Source: Salibacteraceae bacterium (GTDB lineage: Bacteria > Bacteroidota > Bacteroidia > Flavobacteriales_G > Salibacteraceae). From it: DNA of 64,000 nt. Made by a program: the position numbers and the translations under genes. The notes beneath the pieces are model-generated. The model was not told the origin of the DNA, searched no databases, and saw nothing but the letters and a program-made list of their open reading frames with translations. The DNA lies in NCBI GenBank assembly GCA_018401875.1, contig JAGYJZ010000001.1, forward strand, positions 1 to 64,000. Reading direction: 5' to 3'. This document shows positions 55,181 through 62,460 of this stretch, piece after piece. Every line of letters starts with the position of its first letter. Position 1 is the stretch's first letter.

Positions 55181-56215
55181 TCAATGCGTGGTCGCTTAAA
55201 AGTTAGCGAAGGCTCAGTTCACCTTGGCGGAATAAGCGAATACGAGCAAAAGTTGATCAACGCAAACCGCATTATCATTGTTGCTTGTGGCACATCATGG
55301 CATGCAGGCTTGGTGGGTGAGTATTTGATTGAAGATTTGGCTAGAATTCCGGTAGAAGTAGAATATGCTTCTGAATTCCGATATCGCAACCCAATCATTA
55401 GCGAAAAGGATGTGCTTATTGCCATTTCTCAATCTGGCGAAACAGCCGATACGCTTGCGGCACTTGAGTTAGCAAAATCAAAAGGAGCTACCATTTTAGG
55501 TATATGTAACGTAGTTGGTTCTACCATCTCACGCGTTACACATGGCGGTTCATACACGCACGCTGGGCCAGAAATTGGTGTAGCAAGTACCAAGGCATTT
55601 ACTTCGCAAGTAACCGTTTTGAGCTTGTTGGCATTGATGCTTGGTCAGCGCAAAGGCACTATTGAGCGCAGCCGCTACCAACGTTTATTGCACGGTTTAA
55701 ATGAGATTCCACAAAAGGTGGAGCGCGCATTGCAAACCAACACACTTACCGAAGTGATTGCAAGTAAGTTTAGAGACTCAAGAAACTTCTTGTATTTAGG
55801 TAGAGGCTATTGTTTCCCTGTTGCTTTAGAAGGCGCTTTAAAGCTAAAAGAGATTTCTTACATCCATGCAGAAGGCTATCCAGCGGCAGAAATGAAGCAT
55901 GGCCCAATTGCGTTGATCGATGAAGAAATGCCAGTAGTTGTGATTGCGACAAAAGGCCCTTCTTATGAAAAAGTGGTAAGCAACATACAAGAAGTAAAAG
56001 CCAGAAAAGGAGTGATTATTGCCATTGTAACCGAAGGCGATGTTACCGTAAAAGAGATGGCAGATTACACCATCGAAATTCCAGAAATTGATGAGATTTT
56101 TACGCCAATAGTGGCGTCTATTCCGCTGCAGTTGTTGAGTTATCACATCGCAGTAATGCGCGGGTGCAACGTAGATCAGCCAAGAAACTTGGCGAAAAGC
56201 GTAACGGTGGAGTAA
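55130..56215 (+). CDS. glmS: GlmS isomerase half, N-terminally truncated chimera
   Basis: C-terminal sugar-isomerase part of glutamine-fructose-6-phosphate aminotransferase. GlmS similarity starts at DSMRGRL (55178) and continues to the canonical end PRNLAKSVTVE: IIIVACGTSWHAGLVGEYL, ISQSGETADTLAALELAKSK, GVASTKAFTSQ, EGYPAAEMKHGPIALID. The first ~260 residues, including the Cys1 glutaminase domain, are missing; the preceding codons belong to the hydrolase pseudogene. ATG at 55130 is the first in frame after the last stop, with 55184 the alternative. Isomerase active-site elements (the Glu in AEMKHGP, the Lys in LAKSV) are present, but glutamine-derived ammonia cannot be made. Either a relic or a stand-alone SIS-domain enzyme. 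Confidence 0.8.
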   Translation: MNRLSKADVYSVFGDHDSMRGRLKVSEGSVHLGGISEYEQKLINANRIIIVACGTSWHAGLVGEYLIEDLARIPVEVEYASEFRYRNPIISEKDVLIAISQSGETADTLAALELAKSKGATILGICNVVGSTISRVTHGGSYTHAGPEIGVASTKAFTSQVTVLSLLALMLGQRKGTIERSRYQRLLHGLNEIPQKVERALQTNTLTEVIASKFRDSRNFLYLGRGYCFPVALEGALKLKEISYIHAEGYPAAEMKHGPIALIDEEMPVVVIATKGPSYEKVVSNIQEVKARKGVIIAIVTEGDVTVKEMADYTIEIPEIDEIFTPIVASIPLQLLSYHIAVMRGCNVDQPRNLAKSVTVE

Positions 56216-56242
56216 TACTAGAAGTATAGACTTAAAATACAG

Positions 56243-56274
56243 AAAAGCCCTCGAATCATTCGAGGGCTTTTTTT
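56243..56274. terminator. Bidirectional rho-independent terminator
   Basis: A perfect inverted repeat (aaaagccctcga / tcgagggctttt, with atcat as loop) has A-rich and T-rich flanks. It terminates the GlmS-like transcript on the plus strand and overlaps the end of the convergent gene on the minus strand. Confidence 0.9.
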
Positions 56275-57418
56275 ATTTAATACTAATTCGATAACTGACC
56301 AATCTAGAATCTTCGCTGCTCTTAACACGTTCTATGGCATTGGGATACTCGGCATTGATTGCTCTGATTTTAGCATTCATCTTTACCCGCATGCTATCTG
56401 GATTACCATAGTTCAGATTAAGAATGGATTGAAGTTTTTGAGCATCAATTAACTGATTATTGAAGTTTTTGAGCTCAACTAGCATTTCTGTTAAGTTTGC
56501 TTCGGGCAATGATTCATCAGTAGTTGGAGTAGTTTTTTTTCTATAGATAACAACGCCAAAAACAACCGATACGGTTGCTATGGCAAGCAAAGCCCACCAA
56601 TAGGTATAATTGCGTTTTGAATTAAAATGATATTCAGGGAAATTTGTCTTGTAACCAGCGAAAGAGAATTTCTTTAGAATGCGATTATTAGACCCGTCTA
56701 ATGATTCTGCAAAAATTTCTTGGTCTATAATTCCCGAAGTGCCGTAGTCTCTTGAAGGAACCAGAAACGCAAAGTTAGGTTTATAAAAACGCAAGTCTGC
56801 TTTGTCAAAAATCAAACTTTTTGACAATCGCGTTTCGAGATAATCTATGCGTTCACCACGCAGGGTGAAGTCCTCGGTAAAAAAACCTGCACCATCAAAT
56901 TCGCTCACTTTTTGGTAAGTGTTGGTATTGAGATTTACCACGCCAAGTTCTATGGAGGAGGCATCAATATTTGGTTTGGTGAAAACAATCAAAGAGTCGC
57001 CATATTGAGTAGCATAAGATTTTACACGGTTATTTGGCAATCCTTCAATTTTTTGATCAAACCATTCGCGGTTGTTTTTGTCAAAATAGATCAGCGCAGT
57101 TTGAAAGATGAACATGCCCTGCCCGCCAAACATGAATAGCTTATCATCATGGCAAAACAAAAAGCGGCCATAGGTAGTGCCATGGTGAATGGATTTGTCA
57201 ACTCTGATTGCGGCACTATCACCCACTACCTCAAATAAGTGCAGTGTGCCTTCTGGATTAAACCAAGTTTTGCCTTCACAATCTACGAATGAGTTATGTT
57301 GTTGACTTTTCTCTTGAAGCAATTGTGGCGCTTCTACTTGCGCTCCAGCACTTGCCTCAAAGCTTGGGTTTGAACGAAACACGCTCGTAAGCGCAGCAAT
57401 AATTATGAATAGGTGCAT
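56273..57418 (-). CDS. Membrane sensor-like protein with beta-propeller ectodomain
   Basis: 381-residue protein I cannot name. N-terminal signal (HLFIIIAALTSVFRS), then ~240 residues rich in beta-strands with Kelch-like patterns (GRFLFCHDDKLFMFGG), one membrane helix (YWWALLAIATVSVVFGVVIY) and an ~85-residue cytoplasmic tail. The tail (LVELKNFNNQLIDAQKLQSI ... AINAEYPNAIERVKSSEDSR) looks like a small helical domain of the winged-helix kind seen at the end of similar Bacteroidota membrane proteins. The plan suggests a one-component transmembrane regulator. The divergent gap upstream has a threefold heptamer repeat that could be its operator. Confidence 0.65.
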   Translation of the reverse strand: MHLFIIIAALTSVFRSNPSFEASAGAQVEAPQLLQEKSQQHNSFVDCEGKTWFNPEGTLHLFEVVGDSAAIRVDKSIHHGTTYGRFLFCHDDKLFMFGGQGMFIFQTALIYFDKNNREWFDQKIEGLPNNRVKSYATQYGDSLIVFTKPNIDASSIELGVVNLNTNTYQKVSEFDGAGFFTEDFTLRGERIDYLETRLSKSLIFDKADLRFYKPNFAFLVPSRDYGTSGIIDQEIFAESLDGSNNRILKKFSFAGYKTNFPEYHFNSKRNYTYWWALLAIATVSVVFGVVIYRKKTTPTTDESLPEANLTEMLVELKNFNNQLIDAQKLQSILNLNYGNPDSMRVKMNAKIRAINAEYPNAIERVKSSEDSRLVSYRISIK

Positions 57419-57469
57419 TGGGGCTAAAAATTAAGAAATGCAAAAAAGGCCATTCTTGCTCTAATATAA

Positions 57470-57512
57470 AATATGTAATATGTAATATGTAACGGTACAC
57501 GAATTACATATT
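57470..57512. repeat. Triple aatatgt heptamer plus inverted copy
   Basis: Three perfect tandem copies of aatatgt (57470-57490), then an inverted copy (acatatt, 57506-57512). The third copy and the inverted copy form a 9-bp stem followed by a T-run. It lies in the 229-bp gap between the divergent genes at 57418 and 57648. Possible regulator-binding array; a weak terminator is also possible. Confidence 0.6.
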
Positions 57513-57647
57513 TTTTGAGGTGGGTGTCTGAGCTTTATTACATTTTTGACTCTCAGAATTTGAAGGGGCAGTGCTTTAACCAGCAATAAAGGTTCAAGGC
57601 AAACTAGCGCGCCTTTCAAAGAATACACTAATTAAAATTAAGTCAAA

Positions 57648-59447
57648 ATGAAAACGATCACTCTCTTCTTTCCTATTATGCTGCTATCGATGGGCATTGA
57701 GGCCCAAAATGTTCCTAGCTATGTTCCGAATATTGATTTGGTGGCATGGTATGCCCTTGATGGAAATGCCGATGACGCGACTAATAGTCACGATGGGGTC
57801 ATGTTCAATTCTCCAAACCCAACAACAAATAGATTTGATGTTCAGGGCATGGCGCTTAGTTTCAATGGAATCAATCAATACATTAGAATTTCTACATTAG
57901 ATACATTGAGCTATAAACCAATTTCATACTCAGCTTGGATAATAGTTAATTCGTATTTTCCTAGTTCGTTTGGGCATAAATTCAGAACCATAATTGGCCG
58001 GGTGACCAGTTATCAAACCAATTGTGCTGCGCTGGGGTTCTTTGCAGATAATAACTTTTACGGAGGTCAATATGATAATAGATTTTTATTTTGGCGGGGA
58101 GGAGGAGTCACAGGTGATGTACCTGCGTCAACCTCAATACCGCAATTAAACCTTTGGACACACCTAGTTTATACCCAAGCTGCCAATGGGGATTTTAAAA
58201 TTTATATCAATGGCGAGTTAGATAACTCGGGTAGCTTCAGTGATGTTTTGAACTATTTTAATGAATTCAGAATAGGGAATTGTAACAATTCAAGTGGGTT
58301 TCCTTGGAATGATAAAATTGATGATGTTGGTGTTTGGAGAAAGGTTTTAACTGAATGCGAAGTCAAGACCCTCTTCCATAGCGGAAATCCTCAAGACACA
58401 GTTCAAATTCAAACTTGTCAGTCATTCACGACAACTAATGGAAATAATTACACTGTGTCAGGTATATATTTTGACACGCTCGTTTCGGTTTCAGGTTGCG
58501 ATAGTTTAATCCAAATAGACCTCACTATTCTGGAGCCTTCTTTTGATACTTTAAGTATTTCAGGATGCGCTTATGTAATAAACCCATCAAGTGGAGACAC
58601 TATTTTTAGCTCAGGTCAATATATGGATACACTGATCAATATTTCGGGCTGTGATTCAATAGTGACTTTGAATGCAATTGTATTTAATTCAACCACATAT
58701 ACTGATATTATAACAAGCTGTGATAGTTTAACTTGGATTGATGGATTGACTTATTACAGCAATAATAATAGCGCTGTTTTTACGACTGTAAATTCTGTAG
58801 GCTGCGATTCCATAATTACTTTAAACCTAACCATTAACCAAAGCACGTCATATACAGATATTCAAGATGCTTGCATCGAATACACATGGATCGATGGTAA
58901 TACTTATTATGAAAGCATTGATTCGGCAACATTTGTTTTAACCAATCAAAACGGTTGTGATTCATTAATAATACTCAACTTAACAGTTAATAAAGTTGAT
59001 ACAACGGTTATTTCCTCACCACCAAGCCTCGAAGCGATAGCCAGCGATGCTACTTATCAATGGCTTAATTGTCAAACTCTTGAGCTCATAGAAAGCGCGT
59101 ACGAAAAGGTGTTCATCGCAGAAGAAAATGGCGATTATGCTGTAATTATTACGCAAAATTTTTGCGCTGATACTTCAAGTTGTTTTAATATCTCAAATGT
59201 CGGTGTAATGAACTTGTATAGACATCAAGTTTCAATCTATCCTAATCCTGGTTCTGAACAATTGCATATAGAGAGCACAGGAAATTTTGAGTACACGATT
59301 TTCAATTCTGTAGGTTCGATTGTTCTTAAAGGTGCAGGTTTCGGAAGTGAAAAAATTGACCTTGCTAATATCGCGAATGGATACTATTCTATTGAAGTGA
59401 TAGGTGCAAATTATAATGAATCCAGAAGCATCATTGTGAGCAAGTAG
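57648..59447 (+). CDS. T9SS type A cargo with LamG domain and repeats
   Basis: 599-residue secreted protein with a signal peptide ending in GIEAQ. Residues ~28-245 form a LamG/concanavalin-like domain (LVAWYALDGNADDATNSHDG, LSFNGINQYIRIS, FKIYINGELDNSG). There follow four repeats of ~50 residues containing GCDSLIxxNLTxN or GCDSIVTLNA, usually found in Bacteroidota surface proteins. The end is a type A sorting domain (VSIYPNPGSEQLHIES, then IFNSVGSIVLKG, then GYYSIEVIG). Probable carbohydrate-binding surface protein. Confidence 0.87.
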   Translation: MKTITLFFPIMLLSMGIEAQNVPSYVPNIDLVAWYALDGNADDATNSHDGVMFNSPNPTTNRFDVQGMALSFNGINQYIRISTLDTLSYKPISYSAWIIVNSYFPSSFGHKFRTIIGRVTSYQTNCAALGFFADNNFYGGQYDNRFLFWRGGGVTGDVPASTSIPQLNLWTHLVYTQAANGDFKIYINGELDNSGSFSDVLNYFNEFRIGNCNNSSGFPWNDKIDDVGVWRKVLTECEVKTLFHSGNPQDTVQIQTCQSFTTTNGNNYTVSGIYFDTLVSVSGCDSLIQIDLTILEPSFDTLSISGCAYVINPSSGDTIFSSGQYMDTLINISGCDSIVTLNAIVFNSTTYTDIITSCDSLTWIDGLTYYSNNNSAVFTTVNSVGCDSIITLNLTINQSTSYTDIQDACIEYTWIDGNTYYESIDSATFVLTNQNGCDSLIILNLTVNKVDTTVISSPPSLEAIASDATYQWLNCQTLELIESAYEKVFIAEENGDYAVIITQNFCADTSSCFNISNVGVMNLYRHQVSIYPNPGSEQLHIESTGNFEYTIFNSVGSIVLKGAGFGSEKIDLANIANGYYSIEVIGANYNESRSIIVSK

Positions 59448-59470
59448 TCCCAACTAAAACTTTGAGAAAA

Positions 59471-60001
59471 ATGTCAACCAAAATATACGGAGCCTACCAA
59501 TGGGAGTTAAATCAAAAAGAGGGTACTTCTGAAAAGAATAAAACCTCAGCCAAAGCAATGCTAACTATTGTAGGGAGATTAAAGGCTCGCGTTAAACTCC
59601 ACGATAAGTCTGATGAATTGAAGATCCAATACGCACGTTTAAGAGCTACTTCTGGAGGCTTTACTTTGGATACTATTCACAACAGAATGGAAAACGCTTA
59701 TGCGCTGATATTTGATATTACCCAATTCAACCCGAACGTAATGCTGGAATTAGGCATGGCCCTACAAATGCAGCGCTGCTTGAAGAAATCTGCAAAAGTG
59801 TTTCTAATTGCACATGCGGAGAAATACTCAGATCTAAAAATGCCAGGCGATCTGAGTGGATTCTTTGTAAGTACATATAAAGTAAACAATGACGGTTCAA
59901 TCGTTTTTGGCGATCAAAACTCATTGGTTATGCGGATGACTTCCGATATCGTGAGCGATCTTGACGGTGACTACATAGAAATGGATATTGACGAGAAATG
60001 A
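59471..60001 (+). CDS. Small NDT/TIR-like nucleotide-hydrolase-fold protein
   Basis: 176-residue cytoplasmic protein; ATG at 59471 is preferred over TTG at 59462. The segment RMENAYALIFDITQFNPNVM followed by LELGMALQMQ is the signature of the nucleoside 2-deoxyribosyltransferase-like/TIR-like superfamily (D-x-T-x-x-NPNV-x-x-ELG), with the Glu of LELG as candidate catalytic residue. Members include NAD-cleaving defence effectors and nucleotide-processing enzymes, so the role here cannot be fixed. Its stop overlaps the start of the next (broken) secreted-protein gene by 4 bp (ATGA), forming an operon that an IS element truncates. Confidence 0.6.
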   Translation: MSTKIYGAYQWELNQKEGTSEKNKTSAKAMLTIVGRLKARVKLHDKSDELKIQYARLRATSGGFTLDTIHNRMENAYALIFDITQFNPNVMLELGMALQMQRCLKKSAKVFLIAHAEKYSDLKMPGDLSGFFVSTYKVNNDGSIVFGDQNSLVMRMTSDIVSDLDGDYIEMDIDEK

Positions 60002-60280
60002 AGAATATTATTCTTTCTCTTTTTGCTTCATGGATTGGGGTAGCCTTTTTTCCCAATCCTTCAACGAAGACAAGGTCGCTTGTTCCAACTACATCCAACG
60101 GATGTACAAATTCAAGCCATTTGAAGGAGTGAAAATCGTAGAGGACTATGACGATGCCTATTTGATTTCTGTGTTGTCTCTGCCAGTAGATAAATACCCA
60201 AACCAATCTATGATGATGCGTGTGGCAGATGTGAAAGCCCAAAGCCAAGCAAGCACTTTTCTCAATTGCTCAAACATTAA
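59998..60280 (+). pseudogene. Secreted protein gene, frameshifted and truncated by IS
   Basis: ATG at 59998 starts a signal peptide (KNIILSLFASWIGVAFF), but the frame then runs out of sense. The following frame reads SQSFNEDKVACSNYIQRMYK and continues to the IS end at 60281. Adding one T to the T6 run at 60046-60051 restores MKNIILSLFASWIGVAFFSQ followed by SFNEDK, so a single-base loss in a homopolymer broke it (or is a sequence error). The 3' part is cut off by the IS; the visible piece is ~95 residues with no recognised domain. Confidence 0.75.
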
Positions 60281-60305
60281 TGTAAGCTCCCCATTTTTAG
60301 GACAG
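60281..60305 (+). repeat. IS3 left terminal inverted repeat
   Basis: Reads tgtaagctcccc then atttttaggacag. It matches the right end (tgcaagctccccc then aaaaataggacag, minus strand) except in the short A/T segment and one extra C. Confidence 0.85.
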
Positions 60306-60307
60306 CG

Positions 60308-61135
60308 CTAAATTAAAGAACTTGTTTTATTCTTTGCTGAAAGTTCCTTTCGGGGGCTAGCCCCCGAAAGGAACTTTTTCGCGTACACTACTGGTGGCAA
60401 CCCATTAAGGCTGTCATGAGGTCGATAGTGATTATAATCTTCTACCCATTCATTAGTTCTTTCCCAAAGTTGATCTATATTCTCGAACACATACGCGTCT
60501 AGTACTCCCTTTCGATATGATCCATTGAACCGCTCGATATAAGCGTTCTGAGTGGGTTTTCCAGGTTGAATGTACAGGAAGTCTATCTCTTGGGCTTTAC
60601 TCCATTCTTGGGTGATGTGTGCGATAAATTCTGGGCCATTATCCATTCTTATTTTCTTAGGCTTAGCTCTGCGTTTTACTAGGTGAGTTAACACCCAAAT
60701 AACTCTTTTACTTTTCAGCGAGTAGTCGATGTCAACATGCAGGACTTCTCTGTTGGCATCATCAATCACATTAAAGCAGCGCACTTTGCGCCCAGTTTCC
60801 AATCGATCTTCCATGAAGTCGATTGACCATGTGTCGTTCAACTCAGTGGGAACAATTAACGGTTGTTTTACCCGAGAAGGGAGCCGCTTCTTTGCCTTTC
60901 TTCTAATAGACAACCCCAACTTTTTGTAAACCCGATGCATCCTTTTGTGGTTCCAATGATGTCCTTCAAGGCGAAGTCTACCGTATGCCTTCCAAAAACC
61001 TTCCCGAGGGTGTGCTTCTGCTTTGGATAATAAGGCGGCCTCCAGTTCAGCATCGTCTTTTATACTCTGGTAATAAATCACACTTCGGTTGACGCACATT
61101 ATACGGCATGCCCTGCTAATACCGTACTGTGGCAA
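60308..61135 (-). CDS. IS3 transposase OrfB (DDE integrase)
   Basis: 275-residue catalytic part of the transposase. HTH_21-like segment YGISRACRIMCVNRSVIYYQ, then the rve core with the DD(35)E triad: Asp in WSIDFMED, Asp in IRMDNGPEF, and Glu in NAYIERFNGS exactly 35 residues later. The first codon of the frame is TTG; expression is most likely by -1 frameshifting from OrfA at 61173-61180, which gives the fusion AKK then TLAPCEKRETAKQLPQYG. All catalytic residues are intact, so the element may be active. A 38-bp perfect palindrome lies in its 3' end. Confidence 0.92.
   Translation of the reverse strand: MPQYGISRACRIMCVNRSVIYYQSIKDDAELEAALLSKAEAHPREGFWKAYGRLRLEGHHWNHKRMHRVYKKLGLSIRRKAKKRLPSRVKQPLIVPTELNDTWSIDFMEDRLETGRKVRCFNVIDDANREVLHVDIDYSLKSKRVIWVLTHLVKRRAKPKKIRMDNGPEFIAHITQEWSKAQEIDFLYIQPGKPTQNAYIERFNGSYRKGVLDAYVFENIDQLWERTNEWVEDYNHYRPHDSLNGLPPVVYAKKFLSGASPRKELSAKNKTSSLI
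60340..60377. repeat. Perfect 38-bp palindrome inside OrfB 3' end
   Basis: A 19-base arm (aaagttcctttcgggggct) is followed by its exact reverse complement with no spacer. On the plus strand it is followed by a T-run, so it can act as a terminator for transcription entering the IS from the left. It encodes KFLSGASPRKEL on the minus strand, near the OrfB C-terminus. Confidence 0.9.
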
Positions 61136-61167
61136 CTGCTTTGCTGTCTCACGCTTCTCGCAGGGCG

Positions 61168-61434
61168 CTAAAGTTTTTTTGCGATGATCTCTTTAGCCAT
61201 CTCATGATCTAGAGCTAACTCCGCGTACATCTGCTTCAGCTTAGCGTTCTCTTCTTCCAAAGCTTTTAAACGCTTTAGATCGGATGCTTCCATCCCACCA
61301 TAGCGCTTCTTCCAGTTGTACAATGTTGCTTGACTAATACCGTGATCCCGACATACTTCAACAGCAGTCTTACCTGAATCATACTCCCGTAAAATCTTCA
61401 CGATCTGATTGGGACTGAACTTACTTTTCTTCAT
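61168..61434 (-). CDS. IS3 OrfA (HTH DNA-binding protein)
   Basis: 88-residue helix-turn-helix protein: KFSPNQIVKILREYDSGKTA, then VEVCRDHGISQATLYNWKKR, and a C-terminal leucine-zipper-like KALEEENAKLKQMYAELALD. It binds the IS ends and provides the N-terminal part of the OrfAB transposase. It ends at TAG just after the A7 slippery site. Confidence 0.93.
   Translation of the reverse strand: MKKSKFSPNQIVKILREYDSGKTAVEVCRDHGISQATLYNWKKRYGGMEASDLKRLKALEEENAKLKQMYAELALDHEMAKEIIAKKL
61173..61180 (-). other. -1 ribosomal frameshift site (A7C)
   Basis: On the minus strand GCA AAA AAA CTT TAG ends OrfA. Slipping back one base on the A7 run gives AAA AAA ACT TTA GCG CCC and enters the OrfB frame (KKTLAPCEK). 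This is the classical IS3-family arrangement. Confidence 0.85.
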
Positions 61435-61467
61435 AGTTTAATAGTTTGAATTTACTCTATTTTTAAA

Positions 61468-61493
61468 CTGTCCTATTTTTGGGGGAGCTTGCA
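61468..61493 (-). repeat. IS3 right terminal inverted repeat
   Basis: Minus-strand reading starts tgcaagctccccc and ends taggacag. It pairs with the left end at 60281-60305. Confidence 0.85.
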
Positions 61494-61838
61494 AGCGACC
61501 TTCGATTATTGAGTAAAGGAGAACTCGACAAGATTTAAGATTATTTGAAGAGCAATCCCAAATATGTATTGCAGTTAGATGGTCACACTGACTGGATAGG
61601 AACGGTAGAGTATAATTTGGCCTTTTCAGAACGCAGGGCGAAGCAAGCTTACGAATACTTGATTGAGAAGGGTGTTTCTGACCAACGTATCGTGTACCAA
61701 TTTTATGGAGAAGCCCTTCCTGTAGCTCCAAACGCCAATGCTGATGAGTCGGATAATCCCGAAGGTCGTCAATTAAACAGACGATGTGAATTTGACCTTA
61801 AACAGGAAGGAACCGCAGACATCATCGTTAAATTCTAA
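61494..61838 (+). pseudogene. OmpA-family C-terminal fragment, broken
   Basis: Reading on from the IS edge the frame gives SDLRLLSKGELDKI, a TAA stop (61536-61538), then DYLKSNPKYVLQLDGHTDWI and the rest of an OmpA/Pal peptidoglycan-binding domain, ending CEFDLKQEGTADIIVKF. The N-terminal part of the domain and the whole upstream protein are missing at the IS boundary. It is closely similar to the end of the OmpA gene at 63279 on the opposite strand (shared DWIG, EYNL, PNAN, GRQLNRRCEF), so it is a degraded paralogue. A start at TTG 61545 could express only the domain remnant. Confidence 0.85.
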
Positions 61839-61848
61839 GTCAATAAAC

Positions 61849-62460
61849 TTATTTCACATTAAGTTTTAGTAAAGCGTGCTCTCCGATGTACGCTTCCAGT
61901 CGGTCGTTAATCGCCACAGGACCTACACCGGATGGCGTGCCGGTGAAAATTAAATCTCCAATTTTTAAGGTCACAAATTGCGAAACGTAGCTGATTATTT
62001 GGTTAACCGAAAAGATCATTTGAGACGTATTCACCTGTTGCACGACCTCACCATTTTTGGTGAGTTTTATATCTATGTTTTGAATATTTTGCGTTTTTGA
62101 TAGGGTGATAAAATCGCCCACGGGCGCGCTGCCATCAAAAGCTTTGGCTTTTTCCCATGGCAAGCCCTTGGCCTTGCATTCAGCTTGTAAATCGCGGGCA
62201 GTAAAATCTATACCAACGCTGACCTCGTTGTAATAGCGGTGTGCAAATTGTTCTTCTATGCTTTTTCCTGCGCGGTTAATTCTCACAACCAATTCCAACT
62301 CATGGTGCACATCCTTCGAAAATGAGGGGATAAAAAACGGATTGCGCTTCGGTAAAAGTGCCGTATCGGGTTTGAAGAAGAAAACGGGTTCAGTGGGAAC
62401 CGCACTGTTCATCTCTTTGGCGTGGGCAGCGTAATTTCTTCCTATGCAGATGATCTTCAT
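61849..62460 (-). CDS. Fumarylacetoacetate hydrolase (FAH) family protein
   Basis: 203-residue FAH-fold hydrolase/isomerase, cytoplasmic. Motifs: KIICIGRNYAAHAKEM, FFKPDTALL, the metal-binding EVxxE-type HHELELVVRI, VGIDFTARDLQ, GTPSGVGPV. Likely acts on an acylpyruvate or oxaloacetate-like acid. Overlaps the upstream exonuclease gene by 4 bp (ATGA). Confidence 0.9.
   Translation of the reverse strand: MKIICIGRNYAAHAKEMNSAVPTEPVFFFKPDTALLPKRNPFFIPSFSKDVHHELELVVRINRAGKSIEEQFAHRYYNEVSVGIDFTARDLQAECKAKGLPWEKAKAFDGSAPVGDFITLSKTQNIQNIDIKLTKNGEVVQQVNTSQMIFSVNQIISYVSQFVTLKIGDLIFTGTPSGVGPVAINDRLEAYIGEHALLKLNVK

Larger units (their letters stand above)
60281..61493 (-). mobile_element. IS3-family insertion sequence, complete
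   Basis: 1213-bp element with OrfA and OrfB on the minus strand in the -1 frameshift arrangement of the IS3 family, bounded by imperfect inverted repeats beginning TG and ending CA (60281-60305 and 61468-61493). No identical target duplication flanks it (ttaa left, agcg right). Together with unrelated broken genes on each side, this suggests recombination through the element rather than a clean recent insertion. Confidence 0.92.

Noticed and set aside
59988..60311. A 107-residue gene starting TTG 59988
   Set aside because: It starts inside the preceding gene, lacks the signal peptide found in the ATG 59998 frame, and its end reads into the IS. A frameshifted gene explains it better.
60277..61497. 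Target-site duplication of the IS3 element
   Set aside because: Flanks ttaa and agcg differ. Shifting the boundary by a few bases gives at best tgta/tgca, which is not identical.
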